Of a stretch of DNA of 64,000 nucleotides, positions 42,550 to 50,927 are shown in pieces. The notes under the pieces were generated by a model. It searched no databases, had not been told where the DNA came from, and saw only the letters and a program-made list of their open reading frames with translations. The stretch comes from Myxococcales bacterium (lineage in GTDB: Bacteria > Myxococcota > Myxococcia > Myxococcales > Myxococcaceae), in contig JAUXRI010000107.1 of the NCBI GenBank assembly GCA_030681895.1, forward strand, positions 1 to 64,000, read 5' to 3'. The translations under genes were made by a program, and so were the position numbers. The first letter of the stretch is position 1. Each line of letters starts with the position of its first letter.

Positions 42550-43725
42550 TCACTGAGGCGAACGGTCGTTCGTGACGAGTGCGCGCCACGCGTCGAGCTG
42601 ACGTCGAGCCTGCGCGGCCAGGGCAACATCATCGGGGTCACCAGTTCGCCGGGCGCGTCGCGCCCAGTTCTCGCTCCGTCGCTCGAGACACTCGTCGGAA
42701 TCGCAGTACGCCGTCTCGGTCAGCGCCTTCAGCTCCGTCGCCGCGAGGTCGCCCGTCGTCCATTCGACCCAGTCACCGTCTTGCCGCAGCAGTCGCACGA
42801 TCTTCGGCGCGTGCCCGTCGCTCGATGGCGCGAGGGACAGATACCGACGGTACATCGCTCGCGCGGCGCGCTCATGCTCGAGCCGGCGTAGCTCCGCGAG
42901 CCGGGAAGCAATGGCGGGTTGGTGTGGCGCAGGCTCGAGGCGAGAGAGCCTGGCGTGCGCGGCCGCCACGTGCGCCAGGCAGTCGAGCCGGAGCGGATCA
43001 GCCTTTCGACAGGCATCACCCTGCTCGATGACCGTTTCCCAATGGTCTTTCGCGACGAGGCGCTCCAGCACGAGTGCCGGGTCGAGCCAGCCGCCGATGG
43101 CCGGGCGTGGCAGTGAGGGGATGCGCCTGGGCCTGGTCGTCGTCGTTCTTCCGTCGTCTTGCCAGTAGACCAGCGGCTCGAAGTGCACCTCGCGCACTGG
43201 CTTCACGTTCACGTATCGGCCGTCTCCGAGACTCGTCACCACGGGCCAGCACGCCTCGGTCGGCGGGAAGACAGCGGGTAGAGGCTGCTCCGATTCCGTC
43301 TGGTTTGCGCGCTCCGTCACCTCACCGACGTTGGCGGAGGAGCGGCTCGCGAACCCGAGACCGGAAACTGCCACGCCGCAGACGAGGGCGACGAGGCCCG
43401 CCACAAGTGCCCGTCGAGCCGTCGGTGGTCGGGCTGAACGCGAGACGAGCTGCGCGTCTTCGCTCTTCAGGTACAGCGCCCATGGATAGCCGAGCTCGAG
43501 CACCGCCTTCACGAACTCGCTGCGCAGCTCTGGCGTGAGCTTCGCCGTGCACGCGTCGTCGTCGAGTACGCCGATGAACTCGAGCGCCGTTTTTGATCGC
43601 TCGTCGGCAGTGCCGTCGCGGTGGCGTGACGACAGGAGGGCAAGTGCTCGGTCGATGCGGGGCCGTGCGGCTGGCTCCAACCCGGTCTCGGCGAGCAGTG
43701 ATCGTTCAACGACCCGCGCAGTCAT
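42550..43725 (-). CDS. Single-span membrane protein, paralogue of 22937-24253
   Basis: 391 residues. A cytoplasmic N-domain of ~100 residues contains LGYPWALYLKSED, followed by one membrane helix (ALVAGLVALVCGVAVSGLGF). The presumed periplasmic part has Cys at GDACRKADPLRLDC and an Arg/Glu-rich helix. The layout and the YPWAL phrase match the protein at 22937-24253. Family unknown. It converges on the radical-SAM gene with 21 bases between stops and starts divergently from the degraded gene at 43833. Confidence 0.65.
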   Translation of the reverse strand: MTARVVERSLLAETGLEPAARPRIDRALALLSSRHRDGTADERSKTALEFIGVLDDDACTAKLTPELRSEFVKAVLELGYPWALYLKSEDAQLVSRSARPPTARRALVAGLVALVCGVAVSGLGFASRSSANVGEVTERANQTESEQPLPAVFPPTEACWPVVTSLGDGRYVNVKPVREVHFEPLVYWQDDGRTTTTRPRRIPSLPRPAIGGWLDPALVLERLVAKDHWETVIEQGDACRKADPLRLDCLAHVAAAHARLSRLEPAPHQPAIASRLAELRRLEHERAARAMYRRYLSLAPSSDGHAPKIVRLLRQDGDWVEWTTGDLAATELKALTETAYCDSDECLERRSENWARRARRTGDPDDVALAAQARRQLDAWRALVTNDRSPQ

Positions 43726-43832
43726 CTTCGTCCAGCGTAGGTCGCGGTCCGTTCAGGCGTCGAGGCCGCGGCGCAGCTCGGAGCGGCGACACCGGAATGA
43801 CGAAGCGTCGCGGCGCTCCTTCTCAAGTAGTC

Positions 43833-44100
43833 ATGAACAATCGCTCACAGCTGCCGCTGCTGGTGGTCGTCTCAGTCGTTGTTTTCGTTGGTCGCGTTCA
43901 GGCGCAGACCTGCACGACGCCGATGGTCTGAGCGCCAGGTGCAGTACCCCAACGTGTGCGGGCGAATGAGCCGCGTGCTGGGCGGCGGAACGTACACGGC
44001 GACCGTCGAGTACCGCATCAACGGCACCGTCATCTCGTCGCCGGCAGCGGTCAGCTTCACGCAGCGGTCGCTCGTCGTGCACGTGCTTGGGAACAACTGA
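43833..44100 (+). pseudogene. Decayed gene for a small exported protein
   Basis: An ATG at 43833 opens a convincing Sec signal peptide (LPLLVVVSVVVFVGRVQAQ) that ends at a stop at 43931 after 32 residues. In the next frame the sequence continues plausibly (ERQVQYPNVCGRMSRVLGGG, then TATVEYRINGTVISS, ending VVHVLGNN at 44100). The join is near 43918-43935. Taken together this looks like one ~88-residue secreted beta-rich protein broken by a frameshift. The flanks up to the antiporter gene (44101-44245) hold nothing else recognisable. Confidence 0.4.
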
Positions 44101-44245
44101 GCTGTGCCGTCGATGCAGGCGCCGCCGGAGCCCGGCATCGGAGCTGTTCCCGGCCTCGACGACCCTCGCCCGTCTCGACCGAATCGTCTCGTTCGCGGTT
44201 CGGAATCGATTGACTCCGCACGCCCTCGCCTCAAGGAAGGCACTC

Positions 44246-45610
44246 ATGCGGCACGCTCCTCTTCGACCGAAGACCCTCGCCCGCCTCGCAGGCCTCGCCG
44301 TCTTTGCCGCGATGCTCCCGTCGTTCGCGTCAGAGAGCGGCGGCCACTCGGACCCCGCAGCGCCCATCGTGCTCGCGCTCGCCATCATCCTGGTGCTGGC
44401 GAAGGTCGGCGGAGACCTCGCCTCGCGCTTCAAACAACCGGCCGTGCTGGGTGAGCTGCTGGTGGGCGTGCTGCTGGGCAACCTGTCGCTGCTGACCGAG
44501 GCCATCACTGGCACTCCGCTTCGCTACTTCGAGACCATCTCCACCGACCTCCACCTCGACATGCTCTCGCGGCTGGGCGTCATCATCTTGCTCTTCGAGG
44601 TCGGCCTCGAGTCGACCGTCGGCCAGATGATGAAGGTCGGGCTCTCGGCGTTGCTGGTCGCGACCGTCGGCGTGGTGACGCCGTTCGCGCTCGGCTGGCT
44701 CGCCTCGATGTGGCTGCTGCCGACGCACAGCGTGTACGTGCACATCTTCATCGGCGCGACGCTGACGGCCACCAGCGTCGGCATCACCGCGCGCGTGCTG
44801 CAGGACCTCGGCAAGAGTCAGCTCACCGAGTCGCGCATCATCCTCGGCGCTGCCGTCATCGACGACGTGATGGGCCTCGTCATCCTCGCGGTGGTGACGG
44901 GCGTCATCGGCGCTGCGAACGCGGGCACGACGCTCGCGGTCAGTGACATCGCCATCACGCTGCTCAAAGCCGTCGGCTTCCTGGTGGGCTCGCTGGTCAT
45001 CGGCCGGTGGCTCTCGCCGCGCATGTTCCACATCGCCTCGTTGCTCAAGGCGCGCATGGTGTTGCTCGCGTTCGGGCTTGGCTTCTGCTTCCTGCTGTCG
45101 TGGCTCGCCGACTTCATCGGGCTGGCGCCCATCGTTGGAGCGTTCGCGGCCGGCCTCATTCTCGAAGACGTTCACTACCAGGACATCAAGGACCGCGACC
45201 ACCACACGCTCGAAGAGCTCATTCACCCCATCTCGTACTTCCTGGTGCCCATCTTCTTCGTCCTGATGGGCATGCGGACGGACCTGAAGGCCTTCGTCGC
45301 GCCCGGCGTGTTGTCGCTGGCGGGCGTGCTGGTGGTGGTGGCCATCGGCGGCAAGCTGGTCGCTGGCCTCGGTGCGCTGGGCAAGGGCATCGACCGTCTC
45401 AGCATCGGCATCGGCATGGTGCCCCGCGGCGAGGTCGGCCTCATCTTCGCCAGCATCGGCGCCGGGCTGACCATCAAGGGCGAGAAGGTCGTCGACGCGA
45501 GCGTGTTCTCGGCCGTCGTGGTGATGGTCATCGTGACGACGATGATGACGCCGCCCTTCCTCAAGTGGAGCATGTCGCGCGGCGAGAAGAAGAAGGCCGC
45601 GGCCGTCTGA
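44246..45610 (+). CDS. CPA2-family cation:proton antiporter
   Basis: 454 residues from the ATG at 44246 (AAGGAAGG upstream). About twelve membrane helices; after a possible signal/first helix the Na+/H+ exchanger fold is clear: KQPAVLGELLVGVLLGNLSL, DMLSRLGVIILLFEVGLEST, ATSVGITARVLQDLGK, then GAAVIDDVMGL, whose paired Asp is the ion-binding site, and GMVPRGEVGLIFASIGAGL near the end. There is no C-terminal TrkA/RCK domain. It should exchange Na+ or K+ for protons in pH and ion homeostasis. Confidence 0.92.
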   Translation: MRHAPLRPKTLARLAGLAVFAAMLPSFASESGGHSDPAAPIVLALAIILVLAKVGGDLASRFKQPAVLGELLVGVLLGNLSLLTEAITGTPLRYFETISTDLHLDMLSRLGVIILLFEVGLESTVGQMMKVGLSALLVATVGVVTPFALGWLASMWLLPTHSVYVHIFIGATLTATSVGITARVLQDLGKSQLTESRIILGAAVIDDVMGLVILAVVTGVIGAANAGTTLAVSDIAITLLKAVGFLVGSLVIGRWLSPRMFHIASLLKARMVLLAFGLGFCFLLSWLADFIGLAPIVGAFAAGLILEDVHYQDIKDRDHHTLEELIHPISYFLVPIFFVLMGMRTDLKAFVAPGVLSLAGVLVVVAIGGKLVAGLGALGKGIDRLSIGIGMVPRGEVGLIFASIGAGLTIKGEKVVDASVFSAVVVMVIVTTMMTPPFLKWSMSRGEKKKAAAV

Positions 45611-45622
45611 TCGCCGTGCCCT

Positions 45623-45634
45623 GACACGGGTGTC
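45623..45634. promoter_or_regulatory. GACAC-GG-GTGTC dyad
   Basis: Inverted repeat GACAC/GTGTC with a 2-base spacer, just after the antiporter stop and about 90 bases upstream of the lipoprotein at 45720. Its half-sites are those of the GTGTCGACAC elements at 6-9 kb in reversed order. Function unproven. Confidence 0.2.
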
Positions 45635-45719
45635 GCCTCAAATTCCCGAGGGTGCCTCGCGCGAAGTCGGCGCGAACACGGGGACGTTCGCTGGCCCGGT
45701 GCGTGCTCCAGGAGCGTGC

Positions 45720-46055
45720 ATGCGCTCTCTTCTCGTCATCGCCCTCTGCCTCGCCGCCTCTGCCTGCCGCCTCGACACCACCATCGACGCGAAGGACTAC
45801 ACGCAGACCTGCACTGCCAACGCCGACTGTGTGCTGGTCGCCGAGGGTGACGCGTGCAGCCCGTGCGGAGGCTGTCAGACGAGCGCCATCAACGTCAGCG
45901 CGAAGGCGTCGTTCGACCGCGACGTCACCACGCTGAAGAACTCGTGCCCGCCGCGACTGTTCCAGCCGCCCGTCGCGTGCGCCGCCGCAGCGTGCCTGCA
46001 GCCCGAGGCGTTCTGCAACGCGGGCACCTGCGACTCGCGACCCGTGACCCGGTAG
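45720..46055 (+). CDS. Small Cys-rich lipoprotein
   Basis: 111 residues; GGAG 5 bases before the ATG at 45720. Signal and lipobox LAASAC (Cys16). The mature part has about ten Cys (QTCTANADC, CSPCGGC, NSCPP, CAAAAC, FCNAGTC), fitting a compact disulfide-bonded domain like those in myxobacterial 'C-x-D-C' lipoproteins. No function can be assigned. A strong stem-loop lies just downstream at 46081-46117. Confidence 0.75.
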   Translation: MRSLLVIALCLAASACRLDTTIDAKDYTQTCTANADCVLVAEGDACSPCGGCQTSAINVSAKASFDRDVTTLKNSCPPRLFQPPVACAAAACLQPEAFCNAGTCDSRPVTR

Positions 46056-46080
46056 GCGCATGGAGCGGTGATTTCGGGAG

Positions 46081-46117
46081 GTTCGCTCGTCTGCGCTCGA
46101 GGAGCGCACGGGCGAAC
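46081..46117. terminator. Two-part stem-loop downstream of the lipoprotein gene
   Basis: TGCGCTC/GAGCGCA form a 7-bp stem with a 3-base loop at 46092-46108; outside it GTTCGC (46081) pairs with GCGAAC (46112). No T-tract. It begins 26 bases after the stop at 46055, a good position for a transcript end or 3' stabiliser. Confidence 0.4.
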
Positions 46118-46170
46118 GCGACATCTGCGGGCTGGTGACCCTCCGTGGTGAACCCTGCCCGGAGCACCTC

Positions 46171-46818
46171 TTGAACTCCTGCCGAGCCCTGCTGTCCGTC
46201 TGCCTCGTCTCTGCGAGCTGCGCCTCGATTCCCGTGACGGGCGCCGCCGCGACGGGCGCGCCGCTCGAGGTGCTCGAGACGTCACAGACCTTCAACGTCA
46301 CCCGCAAGGTGAAGGTGGCCGAGGTGACCCATCGCGACCGCGTCGGGCGGAAGACCGGCACCTCTGAGGTGACCGAGAACCGGACCCGTCGCGTCACCGA
46401 GTACGACTGGAAGTTGATGCAGGGCGACCAGGGCGTCGACGAGAGCGACTTCTATCGCATCGGTGGAGACCTCGAGCGCAGCGCGCTGGTCGACGAGAAG
46501 CGCCGAGGCGCGGCGACGCTCCACACGCTTGGCGTGCTGACCATTCCCGTGGGCATCGCGCTCGCCGTCGCAGGCGTGCTGCTCGCGTACGTGCCGCTGC
46601 AGACCGTGACTGACCCCGACACCGGCATGCCGACGATGGCGCCCCTGCTGCCCTCGCTCTTTGGCTACGTGATGGTCGGCGCGGGCGGTCTGCTGGCGGG
46701 TGGGCTCGGCAGCATGCTGATCAACGCGGGCAACGAGCTGCTCGCGCCGGGAGTGCGGCTGCTCCCACGCGAAGAGGCCGAGGCGGTCGCCGCGAAGTAC
46801 AACGCCACGCTGAAGTGA
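46171..46818 (+). CDS. Lipoprotein with two membrane-spanning segments
   Basis: 215 residues from a TTG at 46171, preferred because GGAG lies 6 bases upstream and a lipobox follows at once (LVSASC, Cys17). Residues ~30-110 are charged and beta-like (NVTRKVKVAEVTHRDRVGRK). Two hydrophobic segments follow (LTIPVGIALAVAGVLLAYV, and FGYVMVGAGGLLAGGLGSML). The tail ends in a helical EEAEAVAAKYNATLK. A protein that is both lipidated and has two helices is unusual; a GTG at 46147 is another possible start. Family unknown. Confidence 0.6.
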   Translation: MNSCRALLSVCLVSASCASIPVTGAAATGAPLEVLETSQTFNVTRKVKVAEVTHRDRVGRKTGTSEVTENRTRRVTEYDWKLMQGDQGVDESDFYRIGGDLERSALVDEKRRGAATLHTLGVLTIPVGIALAVAGVLLAYVPLQTVTDPDTGMPTMAPLLPSLFGYVMVGAGGLLAGGLGSMLINAGNELLAPGVRLLPREEAEAVAAKYNATLK

Positions 46819-46875
46819 GTCGAGGTCGGTCCACTCCGCGCTGGCCTTGTGACGGCTGCCCGCTAACCTCGCGCC

Positions 46876-47763
46876 ATGCTCCGTCACCTTGCGCTCACGT
46901 TCCTGCTCGTCCTCTCTGGCTGCGCCACCACCTACAACGCGCGCTGGCTCGACCCTGCCGCGCCTGCCACGGCGGCGACGACGCAGACCGACGAGGCGAA
47001 GGCGCTGGTCGAGGCCGGGGACGCGGCGTGGGCCCAGCGAGAGGACGCCGCGAAGGTCCGTGAGGCCATCACGAAGTGGGAAGCCGCTGCGCAGCTGTGG
47101 ACCAACGGAGACCACGCGGCCCGGCTCTCGCGCGCGCACTACTTCCTCGGTGACTCGTTCGTCGCCGTCAGCGGTGACGCCGAGGCCCGTGACGCCGAAT
47201 ACAACGCGAGCCTGGAGTGGGCGGTGAAGGCGATGAAGCTGACCGCGCCCGACACCGTGAAGGACCTCGCGGCCGGTGTGCCCATGGTGACGGCCGTGAA
47301 GAAGGCGCCGAAAGAGGCCTCGGAAGCGTTGCTCTGGTACGCGTCGAGCCTCGGCAAGTGGGCCGCGATGCGCCGCGTCGGCACACGCCTCAAGTACAAG
47401 GACGAGCTCAAGGCCGTCATCGACCACGTCGCCGCCATCGACCCGTCCCAGCATGGCGCCACGCACCGCTGGCTCGCGACCTACGAAGCGCAGACCATCA
47501 ACATCCTCGGCGGCTCGGCGGAGCGCAGCGAGGAGCACTTCAAGAAGTCGCTCGAGATTGCGCCGAACTACGTCGGCACCAAGGTGCTGTGGGCCCAGTT
47601 CCTCTGCCCGAAGACGGGAAACCGCACGCTGGCGAAGAAGCTGCTCGAAGAGGCCATCGCCGCCGACCCCACGCTCGACGCGGGCAACGTCGCCGAGAAC
47701 AAGGCTGATCAACAGAAGGCGAAGGCGCTGCTCGCGAACTTCGACGCGCTGTTCGTGCTTTGA
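46876..47763 (+). CDS. TatT-family (TRAP-transporter-associated) lipoprotein
   Basis: 295 residues with lipobox LSGC (Cys16). The mature part is all-helical and matches the TatT component family: ALVEAGDAAWAQREDAAKV, ARLSRAHYFLGDSFVAVSG, ASLEWAVKAMKLTAPD, GATHRWLATYEAQTINI and ERSEEHFKKSLEIAPNY. In treponemes this fold works with TRAP transporter binding proteins as a periplasmic TPR-like trimer. No TRAP transporter genes lie nearby, so the partner here is unknown. Converges on the caspase operon with 9 bases between stops. Confidence 0.8.
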   Translation: MLRHLALTFLLVLSGCATTYNARWLDPAAPATAATTQTDEAKALVEAGDAAWAQREDAAKVREAITKWEAAAQLWTNGDHAARLSRAHYFLGDSFVAVSGDAEARDAEYNASLEWAVKAMKLTAPDTVKDLAAGVPMVTAVKKAPKEASEALLWYASSLGKWAAMRRVGTRLKYKDELKAVIDHVAAIDPSQHGATHRWLATYEAQTINILGGSAERSEEHFKKSLEIAPNYVGTKVLWAQFLCPKTGNRTLAKKLLEEAIAADPTLDAGNVAENKADQQKAKALLANFDALFVL

Positions 47764-47772
47764 AAGAGCGCC

Positions 47773-48066
47773 TTAGCGACACGCCGTCGCCAGCACGCCG
47801 TAGCGACGCTCGAGCACTTCTGCACACGACTGACAGTCGGTCGCAGCCTGGAAGTCCTGGTCCCAGCAGTTGACGTTCGAGGGCAGCACCCCGAAGTCGC
47901 GAATGAGCTGCTCCCGCGCGTTGGTGCACGTCGTCACGCAGTACGACCACGGCCCGGGCGCCGTCTTCACCGAGCTTCGTTGCACGCCTGTGTCTGGCCC
48001 GGCCTCGACGAACTCCGCGCGTCCACACCCCAGCACCAGCAGCATCAGCATCGTCAGTCGTCGCAT
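47773..48066 (-). CDS. Small Cys-containing lipoprotein of the caspase operon
   Basis: 97 residues. Signal with lipobox VLGC (Cys14). The mature ~83 residues have six Cys, in YCVTTC, VNCWDQD, DCQSC and the C-terminal ATAC. The phrase REQLIRDFGVLPSN resembles RQQLEQDFGVLPTT in the barrel part of the caspase-like protein encoded 32 bases upstream. It is the last gene of a four-gene minus-strand operon with the ECF sigma factor, the anti-sigma factor and the caspase. No known family; it could be a partner, inhibitor or substrate of the caspase (inference only). Confidence 0.65.
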   Translation of the reverse strand: MRRLTMLMLLVLGCGRAEFVEAGPDTGVQRSSVKTAPGPWSYCVTTCTNAREQLIRDFGVLPSNVNCWDQDFQAATDCQSCAEVLERRYGVLATACR

Positions 48067-48098
48067 GCCTGATGGACGAACGAGCCGACGGAAACCGG

Positions 48099-49646
48099 TC
48101 AGCGCGCGTCGCCAGCGAGCACGACGAGGCCAAGGTTGGCCGTCACGAAGTGCAACAGGCCGAACGAGCCGACCGCGAGCTGGTCTCCGACGTCGAGCTT
48201 GAGGCCGAGCGCCCCGAAGCTCCCCAGGCGGGCGAACGCCAGGAGCAGACCTGCGTCGACGGTGACCGCGGGAGCGAGCTCACGCCTGGCTCCAGCGCTG
48301 CCCGCACCCGAGAGGATGCCGATTGCCCCGCCGCCCACCGACACCGTGGCGCGAAGCTCCGACGAGCCCGAGATGAGCGTCGGCTCCCAGCTCACGGCGG
48401 TCGAGGCGGTGAACTCGGGGAAGACGAACGTGGTGGGCAGCACGCCGAAGTCCTGCTCGAGCTGCTGCCTCGTGCCGCGCGGAATCGACACGACGTACGA
48501 GGCCCGCAGCACCCGCCAGCCGAACGCGCTCGAGAAGAAGTGCGTGAAGTCGACCTGCGGCGCGACGCCGACCGTGAAGGTGTCGAGCGGCGCCACGCTC
48601 ACCATCACGCCCACCGCCTCGCGTCCGCGCAGCTGCGAAGGCCCCTTCGTCGGCAGCATGAGCGTGCCCACCAGCGTGAGGTCGGCCTCGGCGAGCGTCG
48701 TCGCGGTGTCTGGCTTCACCTGCACTTCCCGCGAGAACACCTGGCCGTCTTTGACCCGCCGCACGAGATACGGCCCCGGCACGAGCGCGAGGCGGAGCAC
48801 TTGTTCTCCCGGCGCTGCCTCGACGACCGTGATGCCCGTCGACAGCTGCACCACCTCGAGCGGCCCCTGCGTCTGCGCGACGACGAGCTGCGTGCCTGCC
48901 TTCGGCACCGTGGTGAGCACCACGTCCTGCCGGCCGCGAAGGCGAAGGTCGAAGCTCGGGTGCTGTGCCTCGCGGCTGCGCGTCGCGGTGTCTCGAATGG
49001 TGAGCCGGTTCGCGTAGGCGAAGGCCTCCGACAGCGTCACCTGCCCGTCGCCTGACGAGTCCGCCGCGCCGCGCAGGCCGCCGACGAGGTGATGGGTGAA
49101 GAAGCTCCCTTGCAGCACCTCGGCCTCGTGCGCGTCTTCGAGGCCCGAGCTCGCGGCGAGGAGCGCGGTGCCTTCACTCGAGAGCGCCGGCACGCCGACC
49201 TCGAACGGCTTCGTCGGCGTCAGTCCCTTCGCCTGCGTCCACCCACCGCCACGACACGCGTCGATGATGCCGATGCGCACGCCGGAGTTCGAATCGCCGA
49301 GCCGTTCCTTGAGCGTCGCGAGCGGGAGCGGCTTTCCACCCGGGTAGAGCGCGGCTTCGTCGGCGTGGCCTGAGTAATAGAAGACGAGGAGCCCATCGGC
49401 AGCGGCCTCGGTGCGGGCCTGCGCGAGGGCAGCGAGGACATCGTCGGGGCTCGCGTCGAGCAGCACGCGCACGTCGGACGCCGAGAAGCCGCCGCTCGTG
49501 CGAAGGACGTCGGCCAGGTTCTGCGCGTCGCGGTGCGCGAAGTGGAGCGGGGTGCGGCCTTCGATGGCTGCGTTCGAGCCGACCAGCACGGCGCGGCGGG
49601 CGGGCGTGGCGGCGGTGACGAGGCTGAGCACGAGGGCGCTCAGCAT
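48099..49646 (-). CDS. Exported caspase-like (C14) protein with C-terminal barrel-like domain
   Basis: 515 residues from the ATG at 49646, overlapping the anti-sigma stop as TGATG. A hydrophobic signal (LSALVLSLVTAATPA) leads straight into a caspase fold: AVLVGSNAA, RDAQNLADVLRT, then the catalytic pair in FYYSGHAD (His94) and GIIDACRGGG (Cys131). DSSGDGQVTLSE after the catalytic domain is an EF-hand-like calcium loop. Residues ~235-330 are a PEGA-like beta domain; the last ~190 residues look like an outer-membrane barrel of the myxobacterial type. Most bacterial caspases are cytoplasmic, so a signal peptide and barrel are unusual. Cleavage specificity is likely basic (Arg/Lys) or Asp but cannot be read from sequence. 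Confidence 0.85.
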   Translation of the reverse strand: MLSALVLSLVTAATPARRAVLVGSNAAIEGRTPLHFAHRDAQNLADVLRTSGGFSASDVRVLLDASPDDVLAALAQARTEAAADGLLVFYYSGHADEAALYPGGKPLPLATLKERLGDSNSGVRIGIIDACRGGGWTQAKGLTPTKPFEVGVPALSSEGTALLAASSGLEDAHEAEVLQGSFFTHHLVGGLRGAADSSGDGQVTLSEAFAYANRLTIRDTATRSREAQHPSFDLRLRGRQDVVLTTVPKAGTQLVVAQTQGPLEVVQLSTGITVVEAAPGEQVLRLALVPGPYLVRRVKDGQVFSREVQVKPDTATTLAEADLTLVGTLMLPTKGPSQLRGREAVGVMVSVAPLDTFTVGVAPQVDFTHFFSSAFGWRVLRASYVVSIPRGTRQQLEQDFGVLPTTFVFPEFTASTAVSWEPTLISGSSELRATVSVGGGAIGILSGAGSAGARRELAPAVTVDAGLLLAFARLGSFGALGLKLDVGDQLAVGSFGLLHFVTANLGLVVLAGDAR

Positions 49647-50293
49647 CACTTCCCCCCGGAGCGCAGCTCGAAGCGTCGGCACCAGACCGAGCCGCCGTCA
49701 CAGGTGTCGACGATGGCGGGCGTCACGGCCTCGTTCGAGAGCACCACCCACACCACGTCTCCGCCGGGAGCAGCGTCGAGCGTCCACGCGGGGGTCGTCG
49801 TCTCCTTCGTCACCGCCGCTTCGTACAACACCGTCTTCGAGGTCGCGTCGATGACGGTCACGCGCGTGAAGTGCTCGAGCACCACCTGGAAGCGCACCGC
49901 GTCACCGGGCCCGAGAGGTTCCCCGCGCCAGAGTGTGACGGTGTCACCGCGTTTCACCCACGCAGCCGCGGTCGGCGCGCCTTTCACGGTGAAGGCAGTG
50001 CGGGTGTGTTGCTTCGCGACATACCGACCCACAGCCCAGTGAGTCGCGGCCGCGAAGGGAATGGCCAACACGAGGTACAGGGGCACTGCCAGCCGAAGCC
50101 ACGGTGCCCGCCACCAGCGGGGAGCAGGCGCCTGACGCAACTCGAGCACGCGCGCCGGAATCGGAGCGGCCACCATCACCGCCTCGACGTGCGCCCGACA
50201 GGTGAGGCATCCGGCGACGTGCAGAATCACGTCGGCCGTCGGCTCACCGAGCGCGTGGCGGTCGAGCGCCAGGAACGAGGGATGTTCGGTCAC
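49646..50293 (-). CDS. Membrane anti-sigma factor with zinc-binding motif
   Basis: 215 residues from a GTG that overlaps the sigma-factor stop (GTGA). The cytoplasmic N-terminus holds His25-x3-Cys29-x2-Cys32 (HVAGCLTC), the zinc anti-sigma motif. One membrane helix lies at ~64-88 (WLRLAVPLYLVLAIPFAAAT). The ~125-residue periplasmic part is beta-rich (RGDTVTLWRGEPLGPGDAVR, TVLYEAAVTKETTT) and recalls DUF4384 domains, which accompany caspases in other bacteria. It should hold the ECF factor at the membrane until a periplasmic signal releases it. The next gene is the exported caspase, which acts in the same compartment as this domain. Confidence 0.82.
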   Translation of the reverse strand: MTEHPSFLALDRHALGEPTADVILHVAGCLTCRAHVEAVMVAAPIPARVLELRQAPAPRWWRAPWLRLAVPLYLVLAIPFAAATHWAVGRYVAKQHTRTAFTVKGAPTAAAWVKRGDTVTLWRGEPLGPGDAVRFQVVLEHFTRVTVIDATSKTVLYEAAVTKETTTPAWTLDAAPGGDVVWVVLSNEAVTPAIVDTCDGGSVWCRRFELRSGGK

Positions 50294-50766
50294 GACTGCA
50301 CCTCCTGGCGTTTCGCTGCGACGCGGTCATCGAAGCGGTTGAGGAGACGACGCACCGTGCGCTCCGAGATGCCCAGCACCTCGGCGGCTTCCGGTTGGGT
50401 GAGACCATCGACGCGCGAGAGCACCGCGACCTGCAATTCGTCGACGTCGGCGAGGGTGATCAACTGCTCCAGCACCTGACGATGCCCCGTCGCGGCTTCG
50501 AGATCGGCCGCCTGCGTCGCTTGAGGCACGGGCCGGTCCCGCATCGAGCGTTGTCTCAATCGGTCGATGCACAGATGCGTCGCCGTCTTGTACAGCCACG
50601 CCGTCGCGCCCCGCACGTCCCTCGGAGCGCGGCCCTGCCAGAACCTGATGAACACGTCTTGCGCCACGTCGTCGGCGTCATCGACGTCCTTCAAGACACG
50701 ACGGCACTTCTGCCGCACCAGAGGGAAATAGCGCCGCCACGCTGTTTGAACGTCCTCAACCGCCAC
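50290..50766 (-). CDS. ECF-type RNA polymerase sigma factor
   Basis: 158 residues from a GTG with AAGGAGG 7 bases upstream. Region 2 is clear (YFPLVRQKCRRVLKDVDDAD, DVAQDVFIRFWQ, GATAWLYKTATHLCIDRLRQ) and region 4 ends with the helix-turn-helix LTQPEAAEVLGISERTVRRL. No region 3, as in ECF factors. It heads an operon with its anti-sigma factor, the caspase and a lipoprotein; stops and starts overlap throughout. It probably transcribes its own operon. The DUF937 gene starts divergently 161 bases away and could be a target. Confidence 0.92.
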   Translation of the reverse strand: MAVEDVQTAWRRYFPLVRQKCRRVLKDVDDADDVAQDVFIRFWQGRAPRDVRGATAWLYKTATHLCIDRLRQRSMRDRPVPQATQAADLEAATGHRQVLEQLITLADVDELQVAVLSRVDGLTQPEAAEVLGISERTVRRLLNRFDDRVAAKRQEVQS

Positions 50767-50927
50767 CCGACGGCCTCCTTCTCACTGCAGGACGAACGAG
50801 CCTCGCATTTCCGGCCACCACCGAAACTGACTTGCGCGCGTCGACGAGAATCGGCTCCACGCGTTGTGGCGCCTGTTACGTCACCGCTTCCTGCAGTGGT
50901 GCCCCGCGGTTCCTGATGGAGAACGAC

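Noticed and set aside
38602..43800. Possible genomic island or mobile element
   Set aside because: No integrase, transposase, tRNA target or flanking repeats, and base composition looks uniform.
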